DNA of 18,469 nt from Saccoglossus kowalevskii (lineage: Eukaryota > Hemichordata > Enteropneusta > Harrimaniidae): positions 134,535-153,003 of the forward strand of contig NW_003154738.1 of NCBI RefSeq assembly GCF_000003605.2, in the 5' to 3' direction. Both the position numbers and the translations under genes were made by a program. This document shows positions 17,466 through 18,469 of the stretch, one piece after another. Below the pieces are notes generated by a model, which saw only the letters and a program-made list of their open reading frames with translations, was not told where the DNA came from and did not search any database. The first letter of the stretch is position 1. Each line of letters begins with the position of its first letter.

Positions 17466-18469
17466 CTACAATAATAAACCGATGTTTGAAATGTCAACAA
17501 AAAGTTGATAGTGTTGTTTGTATTACTGTCACAAACAGGCACACAAAAAACATGCAACAGCTAAGTTACCCAAATCAAATATCATGCCAACAATTCAGAC
17601 ATTTGGTTGAAATACAAGAGAATAGATCTCGTATTGATAATAAAAACATTCTTAGTTGTACGTCTCCTATAAAGGTTTGCTTGATCTAGTTCGTACCAAA
17701 TGCCCTACGATCTTGAGACAAGCATAGCAAACTTAGCTCAACTTGGCACCAATGTAGCCATGTTCATGTCAGAAACAATCAAAGAAAGCTTAGAAAGAAC
17801 TCCCGTCTGCTGAGAGTATTGGAGACACATTAAAAATTAATTCAAAATTACTTTAACTTGAGATATTGAAGGAAACGCAGAAAACTAATTATGCAAATAT
17901 CAAAACTAATATGAACAGATTTAAGTGTAAAACTAATAAGGTCTGCACAATGTATCAAGTTTCATTGAAATGTGATTAGAACCCAAAAAATTATTAATTA
18001 TTATGCTAATTAGAGAATTAATATTTTAACCCAAAATTAATCAGGCTGTCTATTGTCCTAGGGCATTTATGTACCTAGTTTTATTCAAATGTGATGATCA
18101 ATACTTGAGATATCAGTATTAATTAATTATGTTAATTGGGTGATTAAGAAGCATAAATATTTACCAAAAAATAATATGGTGTATAGTCCTAGGTTCATTG
18201 AAATGTTATGGGTCCTCTTTAAAAGTTTCATTAAAATCCAGTGAGTGTTTTTTTAGACATCAGTGCAACAGCAAAAAATTAACTAATTACACAAATCAGG
18301 TAATTAATATGCACAATTATTTATCCCAAAATTAATCAGGTCTCTCTGCATAGTCCTAGAAGATCTATGTCGCAGTTTCATTGAAACGTGATCATTACTA
18401 CTTGAAATACCAAAAGCTGAAAATTAATTAATTATGCAAATTAGTAATTAATATGTACTGATATTTCCC
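17466..18469 (-). other. WDR75 intron or upstream sequence without a visible exon
   Basis: The exon expected before 17465 (human FNEGVYVAAVREF-like) was looked for on the - strand by frame and donor and not found. 17466-17840 is unassigned; the rest is element C. Confidence 0.65.
17840..18469 (-). repeat. Element C, right copy (runs off the edge)
   Basis: On the + strand AGTTTCATTGAAAT-like blocks recur at 17958, 18077, 18224 and 18374 (spacing 119, 147, 150), with AATTAATTATGCAAATTAG and AACCCAAAATTAATCAGG between them. In reverse complement these match the blocks of the spacer copy at 7620-8170. Confidence 0.7.

Noticed and set aside
17381-17689. 102-codon open frame on the + strand
   Set aside because: It is largely antisense to the WDR75 exon at 17278-17465 and has no family likeness.
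17466-18469. Upstream WDR75 exon
   Set aside because: No - strand frame with a suitable donor matches the expected WDR75 segment; stops and repeats fill the stretch.

Overview
The window is animal nuclear DNA. It is AT-rich, the genes are split by GT-AG introns of roughly 90 to 3300 bases, and the introns are full of short dispersed repeats. Two multi-exon genes can be read exon by exon with continuous reading phase. On the + strand is a ferroportin (SLC40A1-type) iron exporter, which lacks only its first exon or exons (upstream of the window). On the - strand is WDR75 (the metazoan Utp17/Nan1), a WD40 protein of the small-subunit processome, which lacks its 5' exons (beyond the right edge). 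The identifications rest on reading the conceptual proteins against remembered human family members; no database search was possible.

Layout: 1-519 is ferroportin intron. Ferroportin coding exons are 520-679, 1622-1864, 5161-5373, 5692-6435 and 6879-7195 (stop), 1677 nt in all, or 558 residues plus stop. 7196-8795 is a tail-to-tail intergenic spacer with poly(A) signals and a tandem repeat. WDR75 exons on the - strand, in transcription order, are 17465-17278, 16821-16666, 15182-14989, 14707-14520, 13884-13715, 12800-12605, 12492-12401, 12238-12152, 11342-11110, 10343-10215, 9666-9572 and 9036-8796 (stop), 1969 nt or about 655 residues. 17466-18469 is WDR75 intron or upstream sequence, mostly tandem repeat.

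Organism: WDR75 and SLC40A1 are also convergent neighbours in human (2q32), so the pair looks like conserved microsynteny. The gene structure, compact introns, TACCGGTA palindromes and short repeat families suggest a marine invertebrate, perhaps an invertebrate deuterostome such as an acorn worm. The species is a guess.

The two genes have no known shared pathway (iron export at the plasma membrane; nucleolar pre-rRNA processing). The most notable biology is (i) the tail-to-tail pair, (ii) a ferroportin that keeps much of the fold signature but has different residues at the positions matching human D39, H43, R178, Q182, C326 and Y501, and (iii) at least three dispersed tandem-repeat families, two with hairpin ends, plus several MITE-like elements. 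No clearly new defence, RNA or mobile system was found.
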